Of a stretch of DNA of 64,000 bases, positions 62,555 to 64,000 are shown piece after piece (within the stretch, counting starts at the first letter, position 1; each line of letters opens with the position of its first letter). Origin of the DNA: an uncultured bacterium (lineage in GTDB: Bacteria > Bacillota_I > Bacilli_A > Acholeplasmatales > Anaeroplasmataceae); NCBI GenBank assembly GCA_949291115.1, contig CASETY010000001.1, forward strand, positions 62,001 through 126,000, written 5' to 3'. Made by a program: the position numbers and the translations under genes. The notes under the pieces were generated by a model, which saw nothing but the letters and a program-made list of their open reading frames with translations, was not told where the DNA came from and did not search any database.

Positions 62555-64000
62555 ATGTTATATTTGGTTAATCTTAATGTTAGAGTAGATAGTACTAATA
62601 GTTTAAAGAAGAAATTATTAGATACTTTAAAAATTAAAGATAGTGATTTAATTAGTTATAAAATAATTAAAAAGTCAATTGATGCCAGACATAAAAATAA
62701 TATTTGTTATGCTTATCAAATTGTTGTTGATGTTAAGGTGGAATTAGTCAAGTTTAAGAAATATATAGAAAAGAATGATGCACTTAATTTAAAAGTATGG
62801 AAGTATACGGACCGACCGGTTATTATTGGTTTTGGGCCAAGTTCGATGTTTAGTGCTTTATTACTGGCGCGAATGCAAGCTAGACCTATAATTATTGAAC
62901 GGGGTTCAGAAGTTTTAAAAAGAGTAGAAAAAGTAGATAATTTTTTTAACAATATGATTTTGGATGAAGAATCTAATGTTTGTTTTGGTGAAGGTGGAGC
63001 TGGCACTTTTAGTGATGGGAAATTACAAACAAATGTAAATTCTGTTTATAATCGTTTTATTTTAGAAGAGTTTGTTAGATACGGCGCTGATCCGGATATT
63101 TTGGTTAATGCACTGCCTCATATCGGGACCGATGTTTTAAGAAAAATAGTTTTAAATATGCGTAAGGATTTAATTAATATGGGAGCTACTTTCTATTTTA
63201 ACACTTTATTTTATGATTATATTGAAAATGAAGATTCAATAATCATAAAAGCTAAAAATGGCGAAAAAGAGCTATTATTTGAAACTAAACATTTAATATT
63301 AGGCATTGGACATAGTGCTCATGATACTTATAGAATGTTGGCTAATCATAATCTTAAATTAACTCTTAAGCCTTTTTCTGTTGGCCTTAGAATAGAACAT
63401 TTAGCTAAAGACATTGATAATATTCAGTATGGTAAATTTAGTAATTATTTGCCAACGGCTTATTATAAAATGGCTGTCCATTTAAAAGAACGTAGTGTTT
63501 ATACTTTTTGTATGTGTCCTGGTGGTTATGTAGTGCCTTCCCAAACTAAAAAAGAAACAATCTTAACTAATGGTATGAGTTATAAAGCTAGAGATTATAT
63601 TAATTCTAATAGTGCTTTATTAGTGGAAGTAAAACCTAGTGATTTTAGTAGTGATGATCCTTTTTTAGCAATTGATTTTATTAATAATATTGAAAAAAAG
63701 GCTTTTAATAAGAAGTTTCCTTATAAAGCTCCTTTAAATTTAGTAAAGGAATTTTTAAAAGGTGAGGTGGCAACTTCTTTCAGAAAAGTTAAGCCTTCTT
63801 ATGTACATGGTACTTATTTTAGTGATTTTAAAGATATTTTACCTGATTTTGTTATTGAAAGCTTGAAAGAAGCATTACCGCTTTTTAATAATAAAATGAA
63901 GGGTTTTTTAGATGATGATGCCTTACTAATTGCCCCTGAAGTAAGAAGTAGTGCACCATTAAGAATTGAAAGAATAGATTATAAGGCAATAAATAGTAAA
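62555..64000 (+). CDS. FAD-dependent dehydrogenase (COG2509 type), 3' end outside the window
   Basis: An open frame of 482 codons from ATG 62555 to the right edge. GGAG seven bases upstream supports the start; it begins just after the previous stop. FAD-binding IIGFGPSSMFSALLLAR is at about residue 90, and FGEGGAGTFSDGKLQT about 50 residues later is a hallmark of this family of uncharacterised flavoprotein dehydrogenases. The N-terminal 85 residues form a small alpha/beta domain common to the family. Substrate unknown. Confidence 0.88.
   Translation, partial: MLYLVNLNVRVDSTNSLKKKLLDTLKIKDSDLISYKIIKKSIDARHKNNICYAYQIVVDVKVELVKFKKYIEKNDALNLKVWKYTDRPVIIGFGPSSMFSALLLARMQARPIIIERGSEVLKRVEKVDNFFNNMILDEESNVCFGEGGAGTFSDGKLQTNVNSVYNRFILEEFVRYGADPDILVNALPHIGTDVLRKIVLNMRKDLINMGATFYFNTLFYDYIENEDSIIIKAKNGEKELLFETKHLILGIGHSAHDTYRMLANHNLKLTLKPFSVGLRIEHLAKDIDNIQYGKFSNYLPTAYYKMAVHLKERSVYTFCMCPGGYVVPSQTKKETILTNGMSYKARDYINSNSALLVEVKPSDFSSDDPFLAIDFINNIEKKAFNKKFPYKAPLNLVKEFLKGEVATSFRKVKPSYVHGTYFSDFKDILPDFVIESLKEALPLFNNKMKGFLDDDALLIAPEVRSSAPLRIERIDYKAINSK

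Noticed and set aside
62716-63006. Minus-strand open frame near the right edge
   Set aside because: The plus strand carries an open COG2509 frame from 62555 to the window end with clear FAD motifs, so this is a shadow.

Overview
The window is a gene-dense chromosomal segment from an AT-rich, low-GC Gram-positive bacterium, most likely an uncultured, fermentative Bacilli/Erysipelotrichia/RF39-type member of the Firmicutes. Three things point there. Gene neighbourhoods match Bacillus: ftsY-ylxM-ffh, trhP1-trhP2..greA, yqeG-yqeH-yqeK-rsfS, rluB-cmk-rpsA-der-gpsA-hbs, rimP-nusA-rnpM-ylxQ-infB-rbfA and gmk-rpoZ. Ribosome binding sites are strong AGGAGG-type, and promoters are TTGNNN-17-TATAAT, often with an extended TGN. 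TGA acts as a stop codon and TGG encodes Trp, so this is not a code-4 mollicute. I see no phage, insertion sequence, CRISPR, rRNA or tRNA, and no gene-free stretch longer than 300 bases.

Layout. 1-4.0 kb: glycogen branching enzyme (cut by the left edge) and glycogen phosphorylase. 4.0-10.4 kb: a membrane-anchored MutS-type ATPase, an atypical HAD protein, a DUF3137 membrane protein, a small membrane protein, and a soluble FtsK/SpoIIIE (SftA-like) translocase. 10.4-15.1 kb: signal peptidase I, RbgA, RNase HII, topoisomerase I. 15.1-20.6 kb: the SRP targeting genes, then TrhP1/TrhP2 tRNA hydroxylation and a YgjP-like metalloprotease. 20.6-23.6 kb: greA, yqeG, yqeH and a fused yqeK-rsfS gene. 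23.6-29.1 kb: two poorly known proteins, gpmI, an FMN riboswitch with ribU, and enolase. 29.2-33.6 kb: overlapping genes for QueH, patatin, a phosphoesterase, an RluA enzyme and an LRR protein. 33.7-40.1 kb: an RluB-like protein without its catalytic Asp, a cmk-rpsA fusion, der, gpsA, HU and an ankyrin protein. 40.1-44.5 kb: the nusA-infB operon behind a leader hairpin. 44.5-48.1 kb: mrp, then a four-gene secreted protein/ABC cassette of unknown function. 48.2-52.4 kb: a trimeric NAD-linked [FeFe]-hydrogenase. 52.5-56.0 kb: gmk, rpoZ, uvrC and an exonuclease. 56.0-64.0 kb: RNase J, proS, a sirtuin, asparaginase and two FAD-dependent oxidoreductases, the last cut by the right edge.

Taken together the genes describe an anaerobe. 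It stores glycogen, runs glycolysis (gpmI, eno), disposes of electrons through an NADH/ferredoxin-type hydrogenase and imports riboflavin. Its genome is compact: genes overlap, several terminators overlap stop codons, and two adjacent gene pairs are fused in frame.

The most unusual items are the secreted-protein/ABC cassette (45469-48133), the two fusions that keep an internal Shine-Dalgarno and start codon, the soluble FtsK coupled to a separate membrane-protein gene, three enzymes with altered motif residues (RluB-like, HAD, RbgA), and candidate operators at the hydrogenase and mrp promoters.
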